From contig NZ_JAJSBI010000002.1 in assembly GCF_021261325.1 (NCBI RefSeq), positions 617,506 through 681,505 on the forward strand: DNA of 64,000 bases, given 5' to 3'. The notes beneath the pieces were generated by a model that made no database searches, was not told the DNA's origin, and saw only the letters and a program-made list of their open reading frames with translations. The translations under genes and the position numbers were made by a program. This DNA comes from Streptomyces guryensis. Lineage in GTDB: Bacteria > Actinomycetota > Actinomycetes > Streptomycetales > Streptomycetaceae. Of the stretch, positions 14,940 to 22,852 are shown piece after piece; the stretch's first letter is position 1; every line of letters begins with the position of its first letter.

Positions 14940-17777
14940 ATGGGCGACACGGCTGCGGTGGCCGGGCGAGCGGCCGAGGGGGAGCCGGTCGCGGGGGAGT
15001 CCGTGCCCGTCCGGCTCGCGGCCGTCTTCCTGCCCGCGCCGCTGCCGCGGGACGGCCGGATCGCCTTCTGGGACCCGGAGGGCGGCGCCCTGACCGCCGG
15101 GGACACCGAGCTCACCGTCGTACGACGGCACGGCGCGGGAGTCCGGCGCAGGACCGCCCCCGCGCTCTCCCTCCCGGTCGGCTCGGCACTGCCCCACCTC
15201 GTCCGCGCCCGGCGCGACCCGGCCGCCCACCCCGCCACCGTCTGCTGGGGCGCGGCCGCACTGCACGCCCTGCGGCTCATCGCCCGCGGACGGCTGCTGC
15301 CCGGCCTGACGGCCACCGGTCACGACGCATGGCGGGCCGGCCCCCTGGACCCGGACGACATCGCGCACATCCGGTCGGTCGCCGCGGCCCTGCCGTACGA
15401 GGGCCATGCGGTCCCGCTGCCCGGCCCGGGCCCGCTGCGGCTGCCCGAGCCGGAGGCGCTGATGCGCTCCTTCCTGGACGCGGTCGCCGACACCCTCCCG
15501 CGCACCCCCGCCGCACCGCACGCCTCCGGCAGGCCCTTCGCCGACCGCCGCCCGCAGCGCCTGCCCGAAGCCCAGGACTGGGCCGCCGAGGTCGCCGCCG
15601 GCATGGACGCGGGCGTGCGCATCTCGCTCCGCCTCGACCTGTCGGCGTACGAGCTGTTCGACCGGGACGAGGGGGTGCGCACCGCGGGCGCCGCGATCGT
15701 CCAGGTGCACAGCCTCGCCGACCCCACGCTGATCGCCGACGCGGCGGCCCTGTGGGCGGGGGAGGCGGACGCGGCGTTCGGCCCCCGCGCACGCGTGGAC
15801 GCGGCCCTCGCCGTGCGGCGTGCGGCCCGGATCTGGCCGCCCCTGGACCGGCTCGCCGAGCAGGACGTGCCCGACGTCCTGGCGCTGTACGACGAGGAGC
15901 TGGGCGACCTGCTCGGAGTGGCGGCGACCCGGCTCGCGGCCGCCGGGGTCGCCGTGCACTGGCCCCGGGATCTGGCCCAGGACCTGAGCGCGGCCGCGGT
16001 GGTCCGGCCCGCGCCGGGCTCCGCGACCGACGGCACGGGCTTCTTCGAGAGCGACGAACTCCTCCAGTTCCGCTGGCAGTTGGCGCTCGGCGGCGACCCG
16101 CTCAGCGAGGCCGAGATGGACGCCCTCGCCGAGGCCCACCGCCCGGTGGTGCGGCTGCGGGACCGCTGGGTCCTGGTCGACCCCGCCCTGGTCCGCAAGG
16201 CTCGCAAGCGCGAACTGGGCCTGCTCGACCCGGTGGACGCGCTCTCCGTCGCGCTCAGCGGCAGCGCGGAGGTGGACGGGGAGACGGTCGAGGCGGTACC
16301 GGTCGGCGCCCTCGCGGCCCTGCGTGACCGCCTGACGGCCGGGGTGCGCCCCGCCGAACCGCCCTCGGACCTGCACGCCACCCTCCGGGACTACCAGCTC
16401 CGGGGCCTGGCCTGGCTGGACCTCATGACCTCCCTCGGCCTGGGCGGCTGCCTCGCCGACGACATGGGGCTCGGCAAGACGATCACGCTCATCGCGCTGC
16501 ACCTCAAGCGCGCCCGCCGCGAGCCGACCCTGGTCGTCTGCCCGGCCTCCCTGCTCGGCAACTGGCAGCGGGAGATCACCCGGTTCGCGCCCGGCGTTCC
16601 CGTCCGCCGTTTCCACGGCCCCGACCGCACCCTGGACGACCTGACCGACGGTTTCGTCCTCACCACCTACGGCACGATGCGGACGACGGCACCGCGGCTC
16701 GCCGAGCAGCGGTGGGGCATGGTCGTCGCGGACGAGGCACAGCACGTCAAGAACCCGTACTCGGCGACGGCGAAGGCGCTGCGCACGATTCCGTCCCCGG
16801 CGCGCGTGGCCCTCACCGGGACCCCCGTGGAGAACAACCTCTCCGAACTCTGGGCCCTGCTCGACTGGACGACACCCGGACTCCTCGGTCCCCTGAAGTC
16901 CTTCCGCGCCCGGCACGCGCGCGCCGTGGAGAACGGCGAGGACGAGGAGGCCGTGACCCGCCTGGCCCGTCTGGTCCGTCCCTTCCTCCTGCGCCGCAAG
17001 AAGTCCGACCCCGGCATCGTTCCCGAGCTGCCGCCCAAGACGGAGACGGACCACCCGGTGCCGCTCACCCGCGAACAGGCGGCCCTCTACGAGGCGGTGG
17101 TGCGGGAGTCCATGCTGGCCATCGAGACCTCGGACGGCATCGCACGCCGGGGCCTGGTGCTCAAGCTGCTCGGTGCGCTGAAGCAGATCTGCGACCACCC
17201 CGCGCTGTATCTCAAGGAGGAGGCCCCCCAGGGCGAGCGGCTTCTCGCGCGTTCCGGCAAACTCGCCCTTCTGGACGAGCTGTTGGACACGCTGCTGGCG
17301 GAGGACGGCTCGGCGCTCGTCTTCACCCAATACGTGGGGATGGCCCGCCTGATCACCGCGCACCTGGTCTCCCGGGCGGTTCCGGTGGACCTGCTGCACG
17401 GCGGTACCCCGGTCCCGGAGCGCGAACGCATGGTGGACCGCTTCCAGAGCGGCGCGACCCCGGTCCTGGTGCTGTCGCTGAAGGCGGCCGGCACCGGCCT
17501 GAACCTCACCCGCGCGGGCCACGTCATCCACTTCGACCGCTGGTGGAACCCGGCGGTCGAGGAACAGGCCACCGACCGCGCCTACCGTATCGGCCAGACC
17601 CAGCCGGTCCAGGTCCACCGCCTGATCACCGAGGGCACGGTCGAGGACCGAATCGCCGAAATGCTGGAGGCCAAGCGGGCGTTGGCCGACGCGATCCTCG
17701 GCTCCGGCGAGTCGGCCCTCACCGAACTGACCGACCGCGAACTCACCGACCTGGTCACCCTTCGGAGGCCGACATGA
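14940..17777 (+). CDS. SNF2-family DEAD/DEAH-box helicase
   Basis: A 945-residue Swi2/Snf2-type ATPase. The N-terminal ~480 residues include the SNF2_N-associated bacterial region (ALAEAHRPVVRLRDRWVLVD). The ATPase core shows LRDYQLRGLAWL, Walker A LADDMGLGKT near residue 510, VADEAQHVKN near 598 and LTGTPVENNLSELW; the C-terminal helicase half has LVFTQYVGM, KAAGTGLNLT, VIHFDRWWNPAVEEQATDR and RIGQTQPV. It moves along duplex DNA to remodel protein-DNA complexes. ATG 14940 is chosen over GTG 14928 because GGGAGG (14923-14928) would serve it. Coupled (ATGA) to the SWIM protein. Confidence 0.93.
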   Translation: MGDTAAVAGRAAEGEPVAGESVPVRLAAVFLPAPLPRDGRIAFWDPEGGALTAGDTELTVVRRHGAGVRRRTAPALSLPVGSALPHLVRARRDPAAHPATVCWGAAALHALRLIARGRLLPGLTATGHDAWRAGPLDPDDIAHIRSVAAALPYEGHAVPLPGPGPLRLPEPEALMRSFLDAVADTLPRTPAAPHASGRPFADRRPQRLPEAQDWAAEVAAGMDAGVRISLRLDLSAYELFDRDEGVRTAGAAIVQVHSLADPTLIADAAALWAGEADAAFGPRARVDAALAVRRAARIWPPLDRLAEQDVPDVLALYDEELGDLLGVAATRLAAAGVAVHWPRDLAQDLSAAAVVRPAPGSATDGTGFFESDELLQFRWQLALGGDPLSEAEMDALAEAHRPVVRLRDRWVLVDPALVRKARKRELGLLDPVDALSVALSGSAEVDGETVEAVPVGALAALRDRLTAGVRPAEPPSDLHATLRDYQLRGLAWLDLMTSLGLGGCLADDMGLGKTITLIALHLKRARREPTLVVCPASLLGNWQREITRFAPGVPVRRFHGPDRTLDDLTDGFVLTTYGTMRTTAPRLAEQRWGMVVADEAQHVKNPYSATAKALRTIPSPARVALTGTPVENNLSELWALLDWTTPGLLGPLKSFRARHARAVENGEDEEAVTRLARLVRPFLLRRKKSDPGIVPELPPKTETDHPVPLTREQAALYEAVVRESMLAIETSDGIARRGLVLKLLGALKQICDHPALYLKEEAPQGERLLARSGKLALLDELLDTLLAEDGSALVFTQYVGMARLITAHLVSRAVPVDLLHGGTPVPERERMVDRFQSGATPVLVLSLKAAGTGLNLTRAGHVIHFDRWWNPAVEEQATDRAYRIGQTQPVQVHRLITEGTVEDRIAEMLEAKRALADAILGSGESALTELTDRELTDLVTLRRPT

Positions 17778-20635
17778 CCCCGGGCCCGGCGGACGAGGCC
17801 CGCCGAGCGCTGCGGGAGGCGCGGGAGCACGGCACCGAGACCCGCGGGGGCGGCGTACCGGGACGTGGGAGGGCCGCGGACGAGAATCCGGCCGAGGAGA
17901 GCGGTGCGGAGGACGAGCCGACGCGGAAGGGGCATCCGCGACCCGAGCAGGGACAGGCCTCCGAGACGCCCGATCCCGACCGGGCCCGGCCCGCAGACGC
18001 CGCGCGCGCGGCACTCCGCCGGGCGATCTCGGCGAAGCGCGAAGCGAGCGGCACAGGCCTGGCCGCGGACGCCGGAACCTCTGAGTCGGGCGGCCCGGGC
18101 GGGGGCGTGCCGGGCGTGGCGTCCGGCGGGGAAGCGAATGCGGAGGGGGCTGCCCGGGCCGCGATCTCCGGGAGCGCCGCGGGCCGCGGTACGGCCGCAG
18201 TGGCCCCCGCTCCTGTGCCGGACCATGCGGGGGACGGTGCATCGCCCGCAGGCACGTCAGGCGGTCCCGCCGGTGCGACAGCGGACACGGATCGCCCCGG
18301 CGACGCGCCGGGTCCTGGCTTGTCGGGTCGGGGGAGTGGTGTGCCGGGTTCTGGTCTGTCGGGCGGGGGGAGTGGTGCAGCGAGCCCTGGCTTGTCGGGT
18401 CGGGGGAGTGACGCGCCGGGTTCTGGCTTGTCGGGTCGGGGGAGTGACGCACCGAGCCCTGCCCTGCCGGACCAGGCGAGTGACGCACCGACGTCCGCCC
18501 AGCCTCGGGATGATGAGGTGCCGGGGCCTGTCCGGGCGGGTGCCGTCGAGGAGCTGGGGTCTGTTCGGCCTGCGGCTGATGTGGTGAGGAGGTCGCCTCG
18601 GCCCGGGGCCGATGAGGTGCCGAAGCCCGCATCGTCGGACTTGGGCGATGGCGCGCCGAGTTCCGATCCGCCCGGTGTGCCGCCGGACGGGAGAGGCGCG
18701 AGGTCGGGGCCCGGTGTGGGACCTCGGAGCCGCGAAGCCGCCCCTGCCGGTGGGCGCCCCGCTGATGTCGCGCGTGAGGCGTTGCGTGCCGCGCGGGCGG
18801 AGTCGCGGCAGGCTCGGGAGGATGCCGAGCGTGCCGGAGCCGAGGCCCGGCGTCGGCCGAGAAGGGCGGCGGACGGGAGTCGTGGCGGGGTCTCCCGCCG
18901 GGCTGCCGGCGTTCAGGCGCGGGATCTCGGGGAGTTGCTCGCCGACGCCTTCCGTATGCCTGCCTCGGCGGCCGGGTCGGGCGAGACCCCGGAGGACGAC
19001 GATCCCGCACATGAGGGCAGTCCGGATTCCCGGACGTCTTCGTCGAGGGCCACGCCCGCGCCCACGTCCGATGAAGGCCCGGCGGCAACCGGACGACTCG
19101 CGGAGCCCTACCGTCCCGGCACCGGCGGCACCGGCGGCACCGGCGGCATCGGCGGCATCGGCGGCATCGGCGGCATCGGCGGCATCGGCGGCATCGGCAG
19201 TACCGGCAGTATCGGCAGTACCGGCAGTACCGGCAGTACCGCCGGCACCGGCAGTACCGGAAGCACCGCCAGTACCGGCGGCACCGCCCGGCCCCCCGTA
19301 ACCGGCGACTCCCCGACCGCCCCCACCGCCCACCGCCCCCACTCCATGGCCGCCCCCGCCCGCGACAGCGAACTGCGCCGTACCTTCCCCGCATTCCCGC
19401 CCCGCCCCTCCCGTTCTCCTGCCTCGTCGGCTTCCGCCGCCGACGCCCGCTTCGCGGAGACGTGGTGGGGCAATGCCTGGGTCACGGCGTTGGAAGAGGG
19501 GGCACTGGACGCCAAGCGGCTGGCACGCGGCCGGAGTTACGCCGAGCAGGGCAACGTGGATGCCATCACGGTGACGCCCGGACTCGTGCTCGCGTATGTG
19601 CAGGGCAGCCGCCCGCGCTCGTACCGCGTGCAGGTGCGGCTGCGCACGCTGGACGACGCCGACTGGGCGCGGTTCCTGGAAGCCGCCGCCGAGCGGCCCG
19701 GGCACATCGCGGCACTGCTGGACAAGGAGTTGCCCCAGGCCCTCGCCGACTGCGGAGTGCCGTTGCTGCCGGGGCCGCGCGACCTGGACCCGCGGTGCAG
19801 TTGCCCCGACTACGGCCACCCCTGCAAACACGCCGCCGCCCTCTGCTATCAGACGGCACGCCTGCTCGACGCCGACCCCTTCGTGCTGCTCCTGCTGCGC
19901 GGCCGAGGGGAACGCGAGCTGCTCGACGCCCTCTCCCGCCTGAGCGCCGCCCGAGCAGCCCGCGCCGCCCAGGAGCGGGAACCAGCCCCCCTTCCCGGCG
20001 TGCGCGCGACCGAAGCCCTTCTGCCCCGCCAACTCCCGCCGCTCCCGGCCCCGTTGCCCGTCCCGCCGCACCCCGAGCAGCCCCCGGTCTACCCGGCGGC
20101 CCCGGGCGGCCCCGACCCTTTCGCCCTGGACCAGCTTGCGACCGACGCCGCCGCCCGCGCCCACGCCCTCCTCAGCACCGGCCGCGACCCGGTGGCGGAG
20201 CTGACGCTGTGGCAGGACGCGGTCCGGCTCGCCGCCGCCCGCCCCGGCTCCGGCCTCACCGCCGGCACCCGCGCGCTCTACGCCTCGCTCGCCTCCGCCG
20301 CCGGCCGCACCCCCGCCGAGCTGGCCAGAGCGGTCGCTGCCTGGCGCCAGGGCGGCCTCGAAGGCCTCGCCGTCCTCGAGGAACCCTGGGACCCGCCGGC
20401 GGGACGCTTCGACCGCGCCCGCCCCCTCCTCCTCGCAGCCGACCTCCCCGCCTTCAGACCCTCGCGCAACCACCTCACCCACCCCCGCGGCCACGTCCAG
20501 CTCCGCCTCGGTCGGGACGGCCTGTGGTACGCCTACGAGTCGGAGCCGGGCCACGACGACTGGTGGCCCCGCGGCACCCCGGACCTCGACCCGGTGGGCG
20601 CCCTCACGGGCCTGGGCACACCGAGCGGCCTGTGA
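17774..20635 (+). CDS. SWIM zinc-finger protein with long low-complexity N-terminal half
   Basis: A 953-residue protein. Residues 1 to ~540 are disordered and repetitive: charged A/R/E-rich stretches, serine-glycine repeats of the SGRGSDAPGSGLSG type (~180-240), then GGTGG/GGIGG and GSTGS runs (~450-505). The folded C-terminal half starts around 560 (FAETWWGNAWVTALEEG) and has the SWIM motif CSCPDYGHPCKHAAALCY with CxC at 675/677 and C..H at about 684-686. SWIM proteins are usually encoded beside SNF2 helicases, as here with ATGA overlap, so it is probably the helicase's DNA- or protein-binding partner. Its 3' end overlaps the convergent sigma factor gene by 103 bp. Confidence 0.88.
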   Translation: MTPGPADEARRALREAREHGTETRGGGVPGRGRAADENPAEESGAEDEPTRKGHPRPEQGQASETPDPDRARPADAARAALRRAISAKREASGTGLAADAGTSESGGPGGGVPGVASGGEANAEGAARAAISGSAAGRGTAAVAPAPVPDHAGDGASPAGTSGGPAGATADTDRPGDAPGPGLSGRGSGVPGSGLSGGGSGAASPGLSGRGSDAPGSGLSGRGSDAPSPALPDQASDAPTSAQPRDDEVPGPVRAGAVEELGSVRPAADVVRRSPRPGADEVPKPASSDLGDGAPSSDPPGVPPDGRGARSGPGVGPRSREAAPAGGRPADVAREALRAARAESRQAREDAERAGAEARRRPRRAADGSRGGVSRRAAGVQARDLGELLADAFRMPASAAGSGETPEDDDPAHEGSPDSRTSSSRATPAPTSDEGPAATGRLAEPYRPGTGGTGGTGGIGGIGGIGGIGGIGGIGSTGSIGSTGSTGSTAGTGSTGSTASTGGTARPPVTGDSPTAPTAHRPHSMAAPARDSELRRTFPAFPPRPSRSPASSASAADARFAETWWGNAWVTALEEGALDAKRLARGRSYAEQGNVDAITVTPGLVLAYVQGSRPRSYRVQVRLRTLDDADWARFLEAAAERPGHIAALLDKELPQALADCGVPLLPGPRDLDPRCSCPDYGHPCKHAAALCYQTARLLDADPFVLLLLRGRGERELLDALSRLSAARAARAAQEREPAPLPGVRATEALLPRQLPPLPAPLPVPPHPEQPPVYPAAPGGPDPFALDQLATDAAARAHALLSTGRDPVAELTLWQDAVRLAAARPGSGLTAGTRALYASLASAAGRTPAELARAVAAWRQGGLEGLAVLEEPWDPPAGRFDRARPLLLAADLPAFRPSRNHLTHPRGHVQLRLGRDGLWYAYESEPGHDDWWPRGTPDLDPVGALTGLGTPSGL
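19121..19284 (+). repeat. 9-bp tandem repeat array within the SWIM gene
   Basis: About eighteen 9-bp units of the forms ACCGGCGGC, ATCGGCGGC, ATCGGCAGT and ACCGGCAGT encode G-G-T/I and S-T-G tripeptides. The block changes phase-homogeneously from GGC-rich to AGT-rich units, a sign of successive local duplications. Unit number changes of 9 bp would keep the frame, so length variation between strains is likely. Confidence 0.85.
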
Positions 20636-21264
20636 GCGGTGCGCCGTCCCTCTGCCGCCGTCGAGTCGGACATCCTCGGCGCGCTGTGGCTGTCCCGCGA
20701 ACTCGCGGGAGGCCCCATCGGCTCCGTCCTCCGACCGGTGGCCGATGCCGATGCAGTGTTGCGGTCACGGCTCTGCAGCTCGTGGCGGAGCTGGGTGAGC
20801 GCCCGGTGCAGTGTGCTCTTGACCGTGCCGGGCGCCATGCCGAGGGCGGCAGCTGTCTCTTGCGTGGACATCTGTTCCCAGTGGCGCAGCACGACGACAG
20901 CGCGCTGCTGATGGGGCAGCGTCCTGATGACCTCCATGAGCAGCGCGCGGTCGGCGTGCTGTTCGGTGCAGTCCTCGACGCTCGTGTCGGGCAGCTGCGC
21001 GGAGGGGAGCTCTTGGATTTTCCGGGCCCGCCACCACTCCGTGCGAGTGTTGATCATGACACGTCGCAGATACGCGTCTGCGAGCCGCTTGTCCGCTATG
21101 CGGTCCCACCGGCGGTAGGTGCGTACGAGGGCCGTCTGGAGCAGATCCTGGGCGTCGAGCGGGTCGTGGACCAGACGGCGGGCGCTGCGCAGCAGAGCAT
21201 CATGCCGCGCACGGACGTACTCCTCGAATTCCGGCATCGTGGCGTGACGCCTGCGGGTGTTCAT
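20533..21264 (-). CDS. SigE-family RNA polymerase sigma factor (ECF type)
   Basis: A 243-residue ECF sigma factor of the SigE70 type: region 2 DAQDLLQTALVRTYRRWDRI with RRVMINTRTEWWR (residues ~38-80) and region 4 STQETAAALGMAPGTVKSTL (~133-152). The family usually ends near residue 170; here 75-80 more residues, serine/proline/arginine-rich, run antisense into the 3' end of the SWIM gene. The ATG at 21264 has AAAAGGAG 8 nt upstream. It lies next to a secreted protein and, divergently, a two-component pair, reminiscent of envelope-stress loci, but no anti-sigma factor is visible. Confidence 0.88.
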   Translation of the reverse strand: MNTRRRHATMPEFEEYVRARHDALLRSARRLVHDPLDAQDLLQTALVRTYRRWDRIADKRLADAYLRRVMINTRTEWWRARKIQELPSAQLPDTSVEDCTEQHADRALLMEVIRTLPHQQRAVVVLRHWEQMSTQETAAALGMAPGTVKSTLHRALTQLRHELQSRDRNTASASATGRRTEPMGPPASSRDSHSAPRMSDSTAAEGRRTAHRPLGVPRPVRAPTGSRSGVPRGHQSSWPGSDS

Positions 21265-21368
21265 ACGGGGGACTCCTTTTCTGCGCTGGCATGAGAGGTC
21301 GGCGCGTGTGGGGCCGGGCGCCGGTCAGCGGCGCGGGTGGTCGACGGGTGGGCGTGGGCGGCCGACCG

Positions 21369-21791
21369 TCAGCAGCCGGGCAGGTGGGGCACCTTGGGTG
21401 CCGCTCCGCGTACGTAGCGGTTGCTCACCCAGGCCGGGTCGCTGCCCGACAGCAGGGTGACCTTCGTCCACCACCTGTTGCCCGAGACCTTGGTCGTGTG
21501 CCGGTTGGTCTGGCAGGACGCCCGCAGGCTCGTACGGGACACCCGTGTGACGGCCCGGCAACTCGTGCGCGGGCACTCCCGCAGGGCCACCTGCGCGCCC
21601 TTGACACGGATCTTCCTGACGCCGGCGGCGGCCGAGGTGTGGTCGGACACCGGCGCCGGAGTCACGGTCCGGGCGGCCGTGGGCGGTGTGCCGGGCGCAC
21701 CGGCGTGTGCGGGGCCGGCCACGGCAAGGCCGCCGGCCAGGGCAAGAGTGATCGCGGCGAACGTGAACCCGTTACGTACCGTGGAGGTCAT
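21369..21791 (-). CDS. Secreted SH3-like protein, unknown function
   Basis: A 140-residue protein with a Sec signal peptide (about 1-30, ending AGPAHAG) and a small beta-rich domain (KIRVKGAQVALRECPRTSCR near residue 60, then WTKVTLL, WVSNRYVRG) that resembles bacterial SH3 domains. Four cysteines (RECP, TSC, ASC, PGC) probably form two disulfides outside the cell. The ATG has GGAG 7 nt upstream. It reads toward the sigma factor gene with 104 bp between them and may share its transcript. Confidence 0.75.
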   Translation of the reverse strand: MTSTVRNGFTFAAITLALAGGLAVAGPAHAGAPGTPPTAARTVTPAPVSDHTSAAAGVRKIRVKGAQVALRECPRTSCRAVTRVSRTSLRASCQTNRHTTKVSGNRWWTKVTLLSGSDPAWVSNRYVRGAAPKVPHLPGC

Positions 21792-22165
21792 TTCCGTACT
21801 CCTTCTCACCGGCGCCGCACTGCACGGCGCACGCACGGGGCCTGCCGGCCATCGGGCCGGGCTGCCGGCCGCTCCCCTCGCGCCGGCCGGCAGCCCGGCC
21901 CCGGTGCTGACGGCCCATCAAGGCCGGCCGCTTGCGCCGGAGGTGCCGTACGACCTCGACCTTCCCCGTCGGGGAATTGAACGGGCAGTCGGATCCGCCG
22001 CCCTGATCAATGGCCGATGTACCGGTCATGGGCCCGGCGCAGGCAACGACTGTGGCAGTGAGCAGCTGTGGGCAAGCTGAGGATTGCTGAAGGTCCGTGC
22101 GTCAACTCCCCGAGAGCGTGCGGTTCTTCAGGTTGGCCACAGGCCGCCTCCCTCATGCTGGGGCC
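21792..22165. other. 374-bp divergent promoter region with a 17-bp hairpin
   Basis: No gene is seen. It must hold promoters for the SH3-like gene and for the two-component pair. The strongest structure is an inverted repeat with 17-bp perfect arms, 21854-21870 and 21885-21901, around a 14-nt loop, about 65 bp upstream of the SH3-like start. It would form in either leader transcript and could act as attenuator or insulator. Confidence 0.6.
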
Positions 22166-22852
22166 ATGCGCTTACTGGTGGTGGAGGACGACCGGCGGAT
22201 GGCGGAGCTGCTGCGGCGCGGCCTGGTCGGTGAGGGATGGGCGGTTGACGTCGCGTACGACGGACCGTCAGGGCTGGAGCGGGCGGGCGAGAACGCGTAC
22301 GACGCGATCGTGCTGGACGTGATGCTGCCCGGCCTGAACGGATACGGGGTGTGCGGCCGGCTGCGCCAGGCGGACATATGGGCGCCGGTGCTGATGCTGA
22401 CCGCGATGGACGGGGAGTACGACGAGGCAGAAGGGCTGGACGTAGGTGCGGACGACTACGTGACCAAGCCGTTCTCGTTCGTGACGCTCCTGGCCCGGCT
22501 GCGGGCGCTGATGCGGCGCGGACAGCCGCAGCGCCCCGCCGTGCTGCGCGTCGGGGACCTGGAGGTGGATCCCGCGGCCCGGCACTGCCGTCGCGGCACG
22601 GTGCCGGTGGCTCTGACGGTGCGGGAGTTCTCGGTGCTGGAGTACCTGGCGCGGCGCGGCGGCCAGACGGTCACGAAGACCGAGATCCTGGAGCACGTCT
22701 GGGACGACCGGTTCGACGGAGACGTCAACGTGGTGGAGGTCTACGTCAGCGCCCTGCGCCGCAAGATCGACGCCCCCTTCGGACGTCGTTCCCTGCGCAC
22801 CGTACGGGGGCTCGGCTACCGGCTGGAGGGGGCACCGGAGGGGCCATGCTGA
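22166..22852 (+). CDS. OmpR-type response regulator with a TTA codon at position 3
   Basis: A 228-residue response regulator: receiver domain (LLVVEDDRRMAELL; phospho-Asp in AIVLDVMLPGLNGYG; KPFSFVTLLARLRAL) and OmpR winged helix (LTVREFSVLEYLARRGGQTV, then VYVSALRRKIDAPFG). The third codon, at 22172-22174, is TTA, which in Streptomyces needs the bldA tRNA; I saw no other TTA codon in the intact genes here. The kinase start overlaps its stop by 7 nt. The arrangement near a SigE-type factor recalls CseB/CseC but orthology is not shown. Confidence 0.93.
   Translation: MRLLVVEDDRRMAELLRRGLVGEGWAVDVAYDGPSGLERAGENAYDAIVLDVMLPGLNGYGVCGRLRQADIWAPVLMLTAMDGEYDEAEGLDVGADDYVTKPFSFVTLLARLRALMRRGQPQRPAVLRVGDLEVDPAARHCRRGTVPVALTVREFSVLEYLARRGGQTVTKTEILEHVWDDRFDGDVNVVEVYVSALRRKIDAPFGRRSLRTVRGLGYRLEGAPEGPC

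Noticed and set aside
18300..18490. Repeats around 18300-18490 considered as a CRISPR-like array
   Set aside because: Units are in-frame serine/glycine codons of the SWIM gene with no spacers.
14811..19394. A 1527-residue open frame on the reverse strand
   Set aside because: It is antisense to the helicase and SWIM genes, extremely rich in arginine, proline and glycine, and has no motif; long shadow frames are normal at this G+C.
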